Shown one piece after another: positions 31,730-42,586 of a stretch of 64,000 nt of DNA. The stretch lies in the NCBI RefSeq assembly GCF_963678635.1, contig NC_087070.1:7846539-7910538 (forward strand). The letters are read 5' to 3'. The position numbers and the translations under genes are program-made. The DNA is from Symsagittifera roscoffensis (Eukaryota; Xenacoelomorpha; Acoela; Convolutidae). Positions within the stretch are counted from its first letter, which is position 1; every line of letters starts with the position of its first letter. The notes below the pieces were generated by a model. The model was given only the letters and a program-made list of their open reading frames with translations. It searched no databases and was not told where the DNA came from.

Positions 31730-32035
31730 ACTGGCCACCGTTCCGACCATTTGTTAAATGAGGATAAACTTTGTATTCGAGTGTTATAATGTTTTTCCTT
31801 TTTTTATTTTTGCACATATATAAATTACCGCAAATAATTATCAGAATGGGTCGAGTGATATAGCATCTGAATGCCCTTTTAGTCGTTATTCGAACTAATG
31901 TAACTTGTCGTTTCTCCACAAAAACTGTTTTCCTAATGGTATTTTTTACTTTTTCTATCGCATTTGACGTTTTGGTCCAGGTCTTTCACACCACGCAGAA
32001 AAAACGGCAAAAATTTTTTTTGTGTATTTTAGGAC

Positions 32036-32310
32036 AATGGTCGGAACATTATATGCTACTTGCACAGTAACCGGCTATCCTTGTTTCAAAGTGGGTCAGT
32101 TTTATCAAAAAATTTTTTTTTTGATGCATTGTTTTGCAAGGGTTACTCTTATCACTATGGCGAGCTCACGTTGCAAATGTAGTTGTGCGTGTATTATTAT
32201 TATTTTTAAGTCTGGTCGGAACATTCCGTGCTGCTTGCACAGTAACTGGCTATGCTTGTTTCAAATTGGGTTAGTTTTTATCAACAAAGGAATATCTTGT
32301 GATGCATTTT
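32036..32310. repeat. two direct repeat units of about 85 bp
   Basis: GGTCGGAACATT...TGCTTGCACAGTAAC and the sequence after it occur at about 32038 and again at about 32216, offset about 179 bp. The units are diverged. No coding capacity. Confidence 0.5.
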
Positions 32311-32559
32311 TTTTTCAAATTGGTTTAGTTTTAGCAACATAGCGCTTTTTTTTGAATAAACGAAAGTGCTGCAGTTTTTTCAAAGTACCTTGATTGTTTT
32401 CCTTCCATCTAGTTATTTTTTATTATTAGACTGGGGGGGGGGGGTTGAAACATTTTTTCTCTCTGTTCAAATGTCTTGGAAGTTTTGTATTTTGTGGACG
32501 TGGGTTTTCTTTTGTTTATTACTATTTTTTATTAACGAGTAGTTTTTTGGTTTTTTTTT

Positions 32560-32905
32560 TTCAGGAAAAAGCCTTAAAACTTGTTCATGCTCAATTTTGA
32601 TTTTTTGCGGTTTGGTTTTTTTAAATGCAGTGCATTTCCATTGTTAAAGAAAGAAGGCAAAATGCACTATCTAACATCAAAAATGTAAAGGCCACGATAA
32701 ACGTGATCGACTTCTAATTTCAAAAATGGAAATTAATGATCAGATATCTCATTGAAATGAAAGTTTTGCCGATTGATCCATCTTTCTCAAATTGGATTAA
32801 TTTTTTTACAAAAAAATGTCCATCATAAATTGTTCTACAAATTCGAAGAGCTTTAAGGCCATCTAATTTTTTATTCGAAATTCAAAAGTTGAAGGTTTTT
32901 GAAAA
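32560..32905 (+). repeat. dispersed repeat family, copy 1
   Basis: This matches about 48740-48970 and 61428-61760: CTTAAAACTTGTTCA, GATTTTT[TC]GCGGTTTG, then CACTATC, AAGTGTAAAGG-like and GACTTCTA blocks in the same order. It is diverged and non-coding. Class unknown. Confidence 0.5.
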
Positions 32906-33215
32906 AAAGTCGGTTTTTTTATTCAGTTTTCTTGGGGTAATTACTCTTTTCCAACTGTCAGTGGGCTAGTTTATTTTGTAAAAACTATGTTGATTTTAGT
33001 AATTGTTTTTGCTTGTTTTTTTTGTGAACAGATTGTTTTCAAATACTACTGTTATACAAATAGGCACGGAGATTTTTTTCTCTTTCAAGTGATGCAAAGC
33101 CAAAGCTATGTTTGTCCGAAATATTGATAAGAGGGCCCCACTAAACGGAAAACGAGGACATCTATACTTTTCCTTACTGGCACGACGCATTTGGTTTTTC
33201 TATTGCTGGTTTTTA

Positions 33216-34259
33216 TTAAGAATTAGTTGCTTTTTTGTTTTTTGAGTTTTTCGATGTCTGCTTGGTTATTGGAGTCGATGACCCAGAAGGTATCTCTGAA
33301 ACACTCAAACTCACGTCATCGGCTTGAGGAGGTTTCACCAAACTTTTCTCACGTTTTTTTTCTTCATCTTCCTCAAATGCCGTTTCAAGAACATCGAAAG
33401 CCTCTTCGATTTTGACCTTTTCAACGTCAATGCCTTTCGCAAAGCTTTTAACGACAATATCCAACTCAATATGCTTAGTTTTGAAATTATTTGGAGGTCT
33501 GATTACATAAATGTCAGTTTCATCTTTAATGCAATAAGGCGGTGTCTTCATGTAGTATCTGGGAACATTTTTAAGCATGATAACTCGGTCGCTTTCTGGT
33601 ATATGAGGTGAGACGATGACAACTTCAGCTGCAGTTTTTGTCTCGCCTATTCGTTTTCTGTATTTATACTGATTTACAACAATGTCACAGAATCGATAGT
33701 TTTCTAGCATCAAGTCTCGACGTGATTTTTTGGCTGATTTTTTCAACGTGTCTTTCTTGTCGCCTTGCGATGATTGTTCACTCGCGGCTTCGCTTGACGG
33801 TTTTCCTTTGACACGTTTTTTAGATTTGTCAATCTTTGGAGTTTCTGCTTTTGAAGATCGTTTGTGCACTGGATAAACTAAAGAAACGTGACTTTTTTGG
33901 TCGTTGGGGTATGGTCGGAATCCCAAAGATATCAGCATTTGATGCAAATTAGGATGTTCGTCATCACTTTGATCTGAATTTCCGTCGTCGGATGCGTCTG
34001 AAACCTCGTCTCCATCCATCGACAACTCGGCAGCGTTAAGATATTTCGACCTCTCGTATCCAACATAAGTCGAGTCTGCCAGAATTGTAAGTCTTTCGAT
34101 TTTATCAGGAACGAATTTTTCCCTCGGAGGTGGTTCCGCTGATTTTTTATTGCCGGATTTTTTATTGGTTGGCGAGGCGGGTTGTTCGCCCAAATCCAGA
34201 GAAGGAACTGGGCTTCGCCTGTCATAAGGTCTGCGACGCTTTTTCCTTATAACGCACAT
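33216..34259 (-). CDS. unrecognised single-exon protein, 347 aa
   Basis: An intronless frame with a stop (TAA) overlapping an AATAAA signal at the 3' end, which supports a real transcript. The N-terminus is basic (KKRRRPYDRRSPVPS), followed by a lysine/serine-rich region, an acidic patch (DGDEVSDASDDGNSDQSDDE), then a more ordered part at about residues 180-275 (MLENYRFCDIVVNQYKYRKR, VVIVSPHIPESDRVIMLKNV, YCIKDETDIYVIRPP). A Glu/Lys-rich helix and a Ser/Thr/Lys tail end it. The basic, disordered composition suggests a nuclear or chromatin-associated protein, but no family is recognised. Base composition is like the host and unlike the 9.5-30 kb elements. Confidence 0.55.
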   Translation of the reverse strand: MCVIRKKRRRPYDRRSPVPSLDLGEQPASPTNKKSGNKKSAEPPPREKFVPDKIERLTILADSTYVGYERSKYLNAAELSMDGDEVSDASDDGNSDQSDDEHPNLHQMLISLGFRPYPNDQKSHVSLVYPVHKRSSKAETPKIDKSKKRVKGKPSSEAASEQSSQGDKKDTLKKSAKKSRRDLMLENYRFCDIVVNQYKYRKRIGETKTAAEVVIVSPHIPESDRVIMLKNVPRYYMKTPPYCIKDETDIYVIRPPNNFKTKHIELDIVVKSFAKGIDVEKVKIEEAFDVLETAFEEDEEKKREKSLVKPPQADDVSLSVSEIPSGSSTPITKQTSKNSKNKKATNS

Positions 34260-35082
34260 AATGACAGTAAAAGAGAAAATATAAGCGTTAAGTTGCTAGT
34301 ATTTGACTTTTGACATCTGATGTCTTACAATTAAAGAAATCATTTCGATTCAGAAGATGGCCTATGAAGTCAAGAAACGATTTTTTTTGCATCGTGATTT
34401 TCATTGCCAAATTTGAGCGCTGAAGGCAAAATTATTGTTTCAATAACTTCAGCCTTAATGCTCTTAAGAAGGAATGCATGTGTTAATTTTGATCTTTAAG
34501 AAACTATCTTGTAAAGGGTCAATCAATAAGCAGAATGGCCTAAGAATTGAATGGATCTAAGAGCAGAAAAATTTTAACTATTATAGCTAATCGGTCAATT
34601 AAGTATTAGAATTATCAATAGTACCAAAAAAAGCGAACTTTTTACGCATAAGTTGAGTAATTTAATCGATATTTTTCAATATAAAACTTGATTCTTGAAC
34701 TATTCTAATCCCTCGTATAAGTCATCATAAGTCCCTAAGAAGGGACGCAAAAATTCATAAAATTTAAACAAACTTTTTCAGAAAATTCTCAAATCTATTT
34801 TCTAAATAACTAAAATCCGAGTTGAATAAAAGCGCGAATTGAATTTTTATTCAATTTATTGGTTGAAAGCTTCAATTTACTATTCTTAGTGCTGTTAGAA
34901 TAGTGTTTTCTTGCAGAATAAATTGTTATGTCATCGCAAAGAGTTTCTTTGAGCTATTAGAGAAGAGAACAAAACTGAGCGATTATTCAGTTTTTTCTCT
35001 CAAATGTCTGTTTTCAATCACCATAAAGTTTTCTTGATATGAAATACAATTTTTAATTGGCTGAAGTTTTTTGCGTAGTAGT
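34260..35082. other. AT-rich intergenic DNA with one MITE end
   Basis: No gene seen. At about 34522-34575 the string AATAAGCAGAATGGCCTAAG followed by CTAAGAGCAGAAAAA matches one end of the MITE at 31419-31729. The other end is missing. Confidence 0.5.
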
Positions 35083-35557
35083 CAGAGCTATCCTCTATAA
35101 AAATTCCAGAGTTTAGTTTTAAGGGCTTTCTCCTGGTAAAAATTTCCATTCCGGTTCAAACATAGCTAGTTTTAACAACGATGTGCATTTACCCAACGAG
35201 TTTTCCCAACGATGGGGATTTGCAACAAACAACAATTGAATTCAATCGTTCACAAATTACCTGGCACAACCTTTTGCTGATTGACAGGGAATTCACGCCG
35301 TCGGGAAGTATTACTGCAGAAATTGACAATTTCAGACCCGGAAGAAAATAATGTTCTATGAACTTAATAGTGCAGTGATACTTCGATAGAATAGCATACT
35401 TTTTTTTCGAGGCGCTTAATTTTCACATTTTTTAGAAAATGGAGCTCAAATTTGATTTTCCTCAAAGCAATACTTGTCAATTTAGGACCCCCGAAGTTAA
35501 TAAGATACACAGCGTATAAAAATTAATTGCTTTTTTTGTGAATATTTCATCTATCTT
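35083..35557. repeat. segmental direct repeat X, copy 1
   Basis: About 475 bp repeated at 35907-36377, offset about 824 bp. Shared landmarks are AGGG-CTATCCTCTA, GGTTCAAACATAGCTA, CAAACAACAATTGA, CTGATTGACAGGGAA and GTTAATAAGATACACAGCGT. Both copies run into a Helitron-like 5' end. Non-coding. Confidence 0.7.
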
Positions 35558-35906
35558 TCTATGATATATTTAAATGCGGGGCTTCACTATCTCGCCATGG
35601 TTTGTTTTAAAGCGAAATTTTTGCATGTTTAACAGAATTTTTTTTTTCACGTTTAGGCGATATCGTGTATATTGCAATGGTTAAGTTTTTTATTCAAATT
35701 TCTTGTTTCATATAAGTGTTTATTTCACCATGTTTGAATTAAGGTTGACGAGATACGAAGTCTTTTAGGATTTTTCAAGTTTTCAGAAAACCTAAATTGA
35801 GAAATCTGAAATTCCCAACACTGTATTTGGCTGCTGTCAGGGTACACTCAGAGGTTGCGAATCTTCAAAATGTTTTTTCAAATAACTTAGAATCACAAAA
35901 TTTGAA
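35558..35906 (+). mobile_element. Helitron-like 5' fragment
   Basis: It begins TCTATGATATATTTAAATGCGG, resembling Helitron/Helentron 5' ends, and matches 38180-38460 over about 280 bp. It contains one monomer of the 160-bp satellite (CTGTCAGGGTACACTCAGAGG) and is then cut by the second copy of repeat X. Confidence 0.5.
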
Positions 35907-36377
35907 GTCAGGGCTATCCTCTATGAAAATACCAGTTTTTAGTTTGAAGGGTTTACTCCTGGTAAAATTTTCGTTTCGGTTCAAACATAGCTAATTTTGA
36001 CTATCTGCAATAAGTTTTTCCAACGTTGTGGATTTGCAGCAAACAACAATTGAGTTAACTCGTGCTCAAATTACATGGCACAAATTTCTGCTGATTGACA
36101 GGGAATCGTCGCCGTTGGGAAGTATTACTGTAGAAATTGACAATTTCAGACCCAGAAGAAATTATTGTTCTGTAAACGTAATAGTGATACTTCGATATCA
36201 TTTCTTTTTTTCGAGGCGAATATTTTTTGCATTTTTTTTCCAAAACATGAAGCTCAAGTTCTGTTTTTCTCTCAAACAAAGCATACTGGTCATCTTAGGA
36301 CGTACCCCCAAAGTTAATAAGATACACAGCGTACAAAAATGTATTCCAGCTTTGTGAATCTATCATCTATCTTTCTA
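35907..36377. repeat. segmental direct repeat X, copy 2
   Basis: Homologous to 35083-35557. The 109-codon frame at 36028-36357 arises from this repeat and is not supported as a gene. Confidence 0.7.
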
Positions 36378-38179
36378 TCTATACTATATTTAAATGCGAG
36401 TGACAGCTATCTCCCATGTTTGAGCATAATAATGCTGCTTGTTTAACGAAAGAATTTTTTCCATATTCAAGCTATAGCATATATTGCAATGCTCATGAAA
36501 AGAAAATTTTTCAATTAGTTTTCCGCAAGGTCAATAATTTTTTAGTATTTTTTTTTCGAGGCCAAATTAAGTCTGTCTGTCTGTATACCTGCTTTTTCAT
36601 TCATTTGAATGTCTGTCTACCCCTCTACTATTTTTTTAACTTTGGTTTCGTCGATTCAGTTCGAAATAATGCTACTGTCAAACGGTCTCCGATTCTTTCT
36701 CTTAATCGTTATCTGGATTTTCTATCTTTTTTTCTTTCTTTTTTTCGATCCTTTTTTTTCGATCTTTTTTTTCAATCCTTCTTTTGCTATCTTTTTTTTT
36801 CTATTTTTGTTTTCAATCTTTTCGATCTTTTTTCTTCTTTTTTTTCTCTTTCTTTTTCTATCTTTTTTTTCTATCTTTTTTTTCTATCTTTCTTTGCTTA
36901 TTTTTCGATCTTTTTTTCAATCCTTCTTTTTGGATTTTTTTTCGGTCTTTTTTTCAATCTATTCGATATTTTTCTCCGATCTTTTTGAAATTTTTTTTTC
37001 TAACTATTTCTTAGCTTTTTTTTCGATCCTTCTTCTTCGATTTGTTTTTCGAACTTTTTTCCTATTTTTTTCTATCTTCTTTTCAATCCTTCTTTTTTGA
37101 TCTTTTTTTCTATCTTTTTTTAAAAATCTGATCGATCATTCTTTTTCGAGCCTTCTTTTTCGATCATTTTTTCATCCTTATCCTTTTTCGATCCTTCTTT
37201 TCCAATCTTTTTCTATTCTTCTTTTCGATCTTATGTTCTTATTTCATGATTTTTTAGTTCTCCTTTCTCTTAATTTTTTTTCAATCCTTTTGCGATTTCT
37301 GTTTCAATCCTTCTTTTCGATCTTTTTTCTTTTTTTTTCTTTTTTTTCTTTTTTTTTATAAATTAAAACTTAAATTTTGATGTAATTTTTGTTTTCAAAG
37401 TTTGATTTGATTTTACCTTATAGTTGGGTGCTGTCAGGGTACTCTCATGAGCTGAGAATCTTGCCTCCAAAAATGACTGCTCAAATTCTTGGAGTTTGCG
37501 AGATATGACGTTTTTTTGAATGATTTAAAAAAAAAAAATTTCAGAAAATTTAGTGAATTTTTTTCTTCTAAATTTGAATTTCCTAGCCCTGTTGTTGGGG
37601 GTTATCAGAGTTCTCCGGGAGTTGCGAACCTCGCCTCCAATTATGACTGCTGAAATCTTTATAGTTTTCGAGATATGACGTTTTTTGTGATTTTTTCAAA
37701 ATAATTTTCAAAAAATGAATTAATTTTTGTTTTTAAAATTTGAAATCCTTTACCCTGTAGCTGTGCGCTGTCAGGGCACTCTCAGTGGTTGCGAATCTTA
37801 CCTCGAAATATGACTGCTCAAATCCTTGTAGTGTTCGAGTCATGACGTTTTTAGCGATTTTTTCAAAAAGTTTCAAAAAAATTGAATTATTTTTTCCAAA
37901 TTTAAAATTCTTAACCTTGTAGTTGGGTGCTGTCAGGGTACTCTCAGGAGTCACAAAGCTTGCCTCCAAATATAACTGCTCAATTCCTTGTAGTTTTTGA
38001 GATATGACGTTTTTTGTTTTTTTTCGAATAAATATCAGAAAACTCTTAAAAATTTCAAATTCCTTATGTAATTGGGTGCTGTCAGAGTACACTAAAAGCC
38101 TGCAGATCTGGTTTCCACTATATGTTCTTTTTCCTGAGTTGTCAAAAGTTCGAAGCACCGGTGGTGCGTTATACGCTTG
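36378..38179 (+). mobile_element. Helitron-like non-autonomous element 1
   Basis: The 5' end is TCTATACTATATTTAAATGCG. The 3' end has a small hairpin, GCACC-GGT-GGTGC (38155-38167), then GTTATACGCTTG. A hairpin followed by a CTRR-like tetranucleotide is the Helitron 3' pattern; here CTTG instead of CTAG. Inside lie a polypyrimidine tract and several satellite monomers. No Rep/helicase gene is present, so it would depend on another element. Confidence 0.5.
36700..37370. repeat. polypyrimidine low-complexity tract
   Basis: About 670 bp of T-rich sequence built from variants of TTTTTTCGATC and TTTTTCAATCCTTC. The long Phe-rich frames here are artefacts of the repeat. Confidence 0.8.
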
Positions 38180-39360
38180 TTATATATTTAAATGCGGGGC
38201 TTCACTATCTCGCCATGGTGTATCTTTTACAGCGTATTTTTTTTACATGTTCAACAAAAGATTTGTTTTCACGCTTAGGCGATATCATATATTGCAATGA
38301 TTAAGTTTTTTATTCAATTTTCTTGTTTCATTTAAGTGTTTATTTCACCATGTTTGAAATAAGGCTGACGAGAAAGACTTCTTTGTTGGGTTTTTCAAAT
38401 TTTCAGAAAACTATATTTTCAAAATCTGAAATTCCTAACCCTGTAGTAGACTGCTGTTAGGATAAACTCGGGGGTTGCAAATTTTGAGCAAGTATGAATC
38501 TACAAATCCTTGTAATCTGTCAGATATAACGTGTTGTTATGATTTTCACAAAGGTTTAAAACGTTCAAAGTTTTTGATCTTCCCAATCGTGTAGCTGGGT
38601 ACTGTGAGGGTACTCTCAGGGTTTGAAACTCTAGCGTCCAATTGCAACTGCTCAGATGCTTTCGGTTTCCAAGCTGTGACGTTTTTTTTTGTCTTTTTAA
38701 AAATTTTCAACTAACTTTGACTCACCAAATTTGAAGTTGCCATCTCTATAACGAGGTGCTATCAGAGAACTTTCAGGCGTAGCACGTTTTGCCATGAATG
38801 CACAATTGCTTTAAATTACCGAGATTTGACGTTTTTTAAAATGAATTTTTCAAAAATTTTCTGATATCGCAGATATAAAAAATTTCACAGAATTTGAAAT
38901 TCGCAACACTGTAGTTGGGAGTTGTCGGGGTATTCTCAGAGGTTGCTATTCTTGCTTCTAATAGTGACTGCTCATCAGCGTTTGATTCCCTGACATGACT
39001 TTTTATCCAATAATTAAAAAAATCCAAACACTTCTGAAAAAAAAACTCAACAAAAATTGAAGTTCTTAGCTCTATGGTGAGATGCTGTCAAGGATTTCAC
39101 AGGAAGTTTGTATATGGACTCACAGTATGACTGCGTAACGCATTTTATTCCTAGTTATGATGTTTTAATAATTTTTCATAATTTTTCAAGAGTAAGGCTT
39201 CATAAAAAATACTTTCAAAGTTTGAAGTTGTCGACGCATCGGTGGGTTGAATTCAAGTTAAACCAGCAGTTGCAGATTTGGCCTCCATCCTAATTTTATC
39301 GCTCAATTTGTTTAAAGTTTCGAAATTGACGTTTTGATAATCAAAAGTTTTCATTAAACT
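37424..39360. repeat. diverged satellite, about 150-175 bp monomers
   Basis: About eleven monomers, each with GTTGGGTGCTGTCAGGGTAC, then CTCTCAGG-like, GCCTCCAA and TGACTGCTCAAAT blocks and ending near GAGATATGACGTTTTTT. Units start near 37424, 37592, 37757, 37920, 38068, 38443, 38592, 38753, 38912, 39076 and 39240. The Helitron-like junction at 38180 interrupts the array. The monomers are old and diverged. Confidence 0.8.
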
Positions 39361-39803
39361 AGGAAAAAAGTACGTTGTTTCTAAATTAATGCTCTGGATA
39401 TATTTATTGATTGCATCAAATTATATACCTAATGGCTAAGGAAAAAAGAACTAAGTTAAACAGGAGTCTCATTTATGAATTCGGTAATTCTGCCAATGAA
39501 CTCGTTTAATATGAAAAGTCAAGTTGCATGTTAACGGCCATTTTTAGTTTTTTTTTTCTTCTGATTTTAGGGTTTTGTTTAAAACGAAGATCTGAAATCC
39601 AGTAGTTTTAGAGATTTGATCATTTTAATTCAAAATGAACTTTTTTTGATTTTTTGTTGGGTTTTTGAAATAAAAAAGCGCTGTAAGATGCCTTCGTCTA
39701 TTCTTACAGTTTCAATCATTTCGTTTCATAAATTATATTTATAAGCAGTTTTCACGTTTGTTCACTGATCTGTTTAAAGCGCCGGAGGTGCGTTACACGC
39801 TAG
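38180..39803 (+). mobile_element. Helitron-like non-autonomous element 2
   Basis: The 5' part (TATATTTAAATGCGGGGCTT) matches 35558 onward. The 3' end is GCGCC-GGA-GGTGC, a hairpin, then GTTACACG and CTAG at 39800-39803, followed by T, as expected for Helitron 3' ends. It lies directly after element 1, so the two are in tandem. Satellite monomers fill the interior. No coding capacity. Confidence 0.55.
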
Positions 39804-40172
39804 TATTGCTTAATTATTGAGATGCTGTGCTGTTGCAATTGTTCAGAAATTGATTATTTCTACCGTCGTAAATTTTGAACTTCAATTGCGTAGAAGTAAC
39901 GTCTACACGTTTGCACACAATGTGTTTCAAGTTCAACACGGCTATTGAAGAAATAATTTGTGCCCATGAATGCATTGGTAATTTTGCAGTGGTTTGAGAT
40001 CAAAGTTTCGAGTTAATTATTAGCTTTTCGGATTACCGAATCTCGACGGAGGGATCTAACTTATGTTTGAGTTAGGCCATCGTTGAAGTTGTTCAATTAT
40101 TAGCTCTTTGTTAATCAATATTTGGGATTTGTAAGGGGCTTTTGGCATAAGGTTTTCTAGTTCAGTTTAAAA
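39804..40172. other. upstream region of the sulfotransferase gene
   Basis: Non-coding. TTTTCTAG and TTCAG lie 9-16 nt before the ATG at 40173, an acceptor-like sequence that could be a 5'UTR or trans-splice site. No TATA box is assigned. Confidence 0.4.
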
Positions 40173-41012
40173 ATGGTTTTAATCAAGGACACTTATTTCC
40201 AAACGACAAGAAGTCATACTGAAGATACGATTGATAGAACCTATAATTTAGAGACTCGAGATGATGATGTATTCCTGCTATCTTATCCCAGAACTGGAAC
40301 GACCTGGACTCAGAACATCATGCTGGCTCTTAAACGAGACACAGAGTTCCTGAAAGAGGTCACGGATGGCGAGACGCTGGCTCATCACTTTACATTCCTA
40401 GAACTAGTATCCCACTTTTTCACGGAACCTGTGGATGTCAGAGTCGCGAGGCAAGAGTCCCCGAGGTTCTTTAAGACTCACTTGCCTGTACAATCGGCGC
40501 CCAAAGAGATCCAAGAGAAACACCGGAAATGCGTGTTTATATTTCGAAATCCGAAAGACTGCGTTATCAGCTTTCACAAGTTTTACCATTCGAACGCTCG
40601 GCTTGATGCGCCAGAAAGTTTTGACTCTTTCGTGAAAGAGTTTCAGGATGGAACTGTGAACTACGGCGGCTACTGGAATTGGTGCAAATACTGGTTCAAT
40701 TATATCAACAAGAATCCTGAAACATGTTTCGTGATGTTTTACGAGGATTTGTTAGCTGATTTCGACTCCAATGTTAGAGCACTGGGAAAGTTTCTGGGCT
40801 TTGAACCATCGGATGAGAAATTAAAGGCAATTAAAGAGGCAACTTCAATTGAGAGTATGTCTAACAGGATTCAAATTTTTGATTCGTTCATTGGACAAGG
40901 ACAGTCAAAGTCATACGAGAAGAAACTTTCAAAGGAAGTGATTGATGATTTTGACAGACGGACGCGGGAGAGTCTCTCGGACACTGGATATCTTGACAAG
41001 TTTCTGGTGTAA
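40173..41012 (+). CDS. cytosolic sulfotransferase (SULT-like), 279 aa
   Basis: A single-exon gene of typical SULT length. It should transfer sulfate from PAPS to a hydroxyl or amine on a small acceptor in the cytosol. The 5'-phosphosulfate loop is YPRTGTTW (residues 38-45; Arg replaces the usual Lys). The catalytic His is in KTHLP (His103). The 3'-phosphate site is FRNPKDCVISFHKFY (Arg125, Ser133), and FVMFYEDLLADF precedes the C-terminal helix. The usual C-terminal RKGxxGDWKN PAPS motif is changed to IGQGQSKSYEKK (about 240-251), so the Arg-Lys pair is missing. The fold seems complete, but PAPS binding may be altered. No signal peptide. Acceptor substrate unknown. Confidence 0.9.
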   Translation: MVLIKDTYFQTTRSHTEDTIDRTYNLETRDDDVFLLSYPRTGTTWTQNIMLALKRDTEFLKEVTDGETLAHHFTFLELVSHFFTEPVDVRVARQESPRFFKTHLPVQSAPKEIQEKHRKCVFIFRNPKDCVISFHKFYHSNARLDAPESFDSFVKEFQDGTVNYGGYWNWCKYWFNYINKNPETCFVMFYEDLLADFDSNVRALGKFLGFEPSDEKLKAIKEATSIESMSNRIQIFDSFIGQGQSKSYEKKLSKEVIDDFDRRTRESLSDTGYLDKFLV

Positions 41013-41210
41013 TGATCATATCGAAATTATTTGTATTGGGGTCATAGTTTATTATATTCAGATAATTAAATATATTTTCATTCTTAATTACACTTCGAGA
41101 GCAAGTGTCTTGTAATTGGGAACTAGACTTTTTCCGAAAACAACCTTTATTCCAGAGTTTCAATTTGCTTTAATTTTGAATATTAACAATTTTTAAGTTT
41201 TTCGCTCTTC

Positions 41211-41276
41211 GCCTTGAGGTAACTGCGTCACCATTGCACCCCAATATCTGGTGTTCGACTCCCGGCCAGACCTTGT
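41211..41276 (+). repeat. tRNA-like sequence (SINE head candidate)
   Basis: GAGGTAACTGCGTC resembles an A box. GGTGTTCGACTCCCGGCC fits a B box and T-arm. The stems are imperfect, so this is a tRNA-derived repeat or pseudo-tRNA and not a working tRNA gene. Confidence 0.45.
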
Positions 41277-42353
41277 TTTTTTTTCAGTATGTATGCAATT
41301 GAAAATTGTTTTCCGGTAAAAGTTTAATTGTCCGATTTTCGTTTGTCAGCTCAATTTTTTTGGCCTTGTTGCCGCATCACAGTTTTTATTTGTGCTGTAA
41401 GGAAGTTTCATTTGTGTTCTGTATTGTAGTTTCAGGGGGTTTGAAACTTTTAATATTTTTTATAAATATATATTTTTTCCACAACTGGTGTCTGCCCAAA
41501 TATTGCCGGCTTAGATGCCACACTACGGATTTTAATTGTACTGTAAGCAACTTTCATTGTAGTTTCAATTGATAGTATCATAGTTTCAGGGAGACTTTTT
41601 ATTTTTTTTTAGAATTTTTTTCAGGCTCATAATTGTGTCTTTTCTAAGAGTGTCGGCTTTGTTTCCTCTTCGTAAGTTTTCTCCATTGCTAATGTAATAT
41701 ATTCATATGTCAGGCATATTTGACTTGAGGGAACTTCTATCGCGTCATACGAAATTGTAAAATTTGGTAGACCTAGCTTTTTTCGACTAGTGTTTTTTAC
41801 GTTTGGGTTGAATCGCAAGTGGTGCAAAAATCCGAGTCACGTCTATGCTTATATTCGTTTCTGTGACCCGTCAAAATTTATACGCATTTTTGAATTAAGA
41901 TTAAAGCTTTATGATACTTGATGATTTCTTTTCAGAGCTTTGTTTCGATTCATTTCGAAACAAAACGAATACAAGTGGATATCCAACTCTCTTTCTCGTA
42001 TTTCTTTCAGAGCTTCAGCTGTTCTCTAACAAGTTGCAAAAAGAAAGAAAACATAAATCATATTAAAACGAGCAAGCAGCAAATTTTGATTGATTTTCGC
42101 ATGCAAAATTTAAGTATTAGTTGAACTTTTTGTCTGAAAAATAAGATTTAGCGTTTTGAATTGTCTGAAATAGGTCATTTGCTTTTTACATTAATTTTGT
42201 CTGTTCCAAATTTTTGCATTTTTTTAATGAATCTTAAGTTTAAAATGCATGTTAGGATAACCGATGCATGTTAGGATGGGTTACTGCGCTTAATTTAAAT
42301 GAAGATCAAATAAGGGAGCCTATGAAATGTTTGTTTATCTTAGACATAGAGTG
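41277..42353. other. intergenic repeats, no gene seen
   Basis: At about 41485-41600 the string GTCTGCCCAAATATTGCCGGC and what follows resemble 59800-59950 and 62835-62960, another diverged repeat family. No protein gene is supported. Confidence 0.4.
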
Positions 42354-42504
42354 GATCTCTTTTAGCATTTCCCTTCTTTGGTTCCTAGTAACGAATTGCC
42401 ACACCAATAATGAATTAGTTCAACGGTTTAAACATATGCGATTTTGTACCTACTAACGAGTCTTCCCTTTTGCGAAAGGGCAAATAGTTAAAGAGATCCT
42501 TCAC
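42351..42504. mobile_element. short MITE, CTCTTTAA-type inverted ends
   Basis: It starts GGATCTCTTTTAGCATTTCCC and ends AAATAGTTAAAGAGATCC, which are inverted. Inside is CCTAGTAACGAATTGCC with an inverted match ACTAACGAGTCTTCCC. Relatives lie at 52405-52548 and, as one end, at 58200-58262. Confidence 0.6.
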
Positions 42505-42586
42505 AGTCTGTAATTTGAAGTACGTCGTCGATGTTTTGCTTACTGTATTGATGAAGTCAGCCACTGCTCCAAGTGCTTAAATAGAT

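Noticed and set aside
36028-36357. 109-codon plus-strand ORF
   Set aside because: It lies inside the duplicated non-coding repeat X and is not open in the other copy.
36416-37100. Phe-rich frames of 163-190 codons
   Set aside because: They translate a T-rich low-complexity tract; no protein family or normal composition.
37424-39360. CRISPR-like array
   Set aside because: Units of about 160 bp are diverged throughout with no constant repeat or unique spacers, and the DNA is animal.
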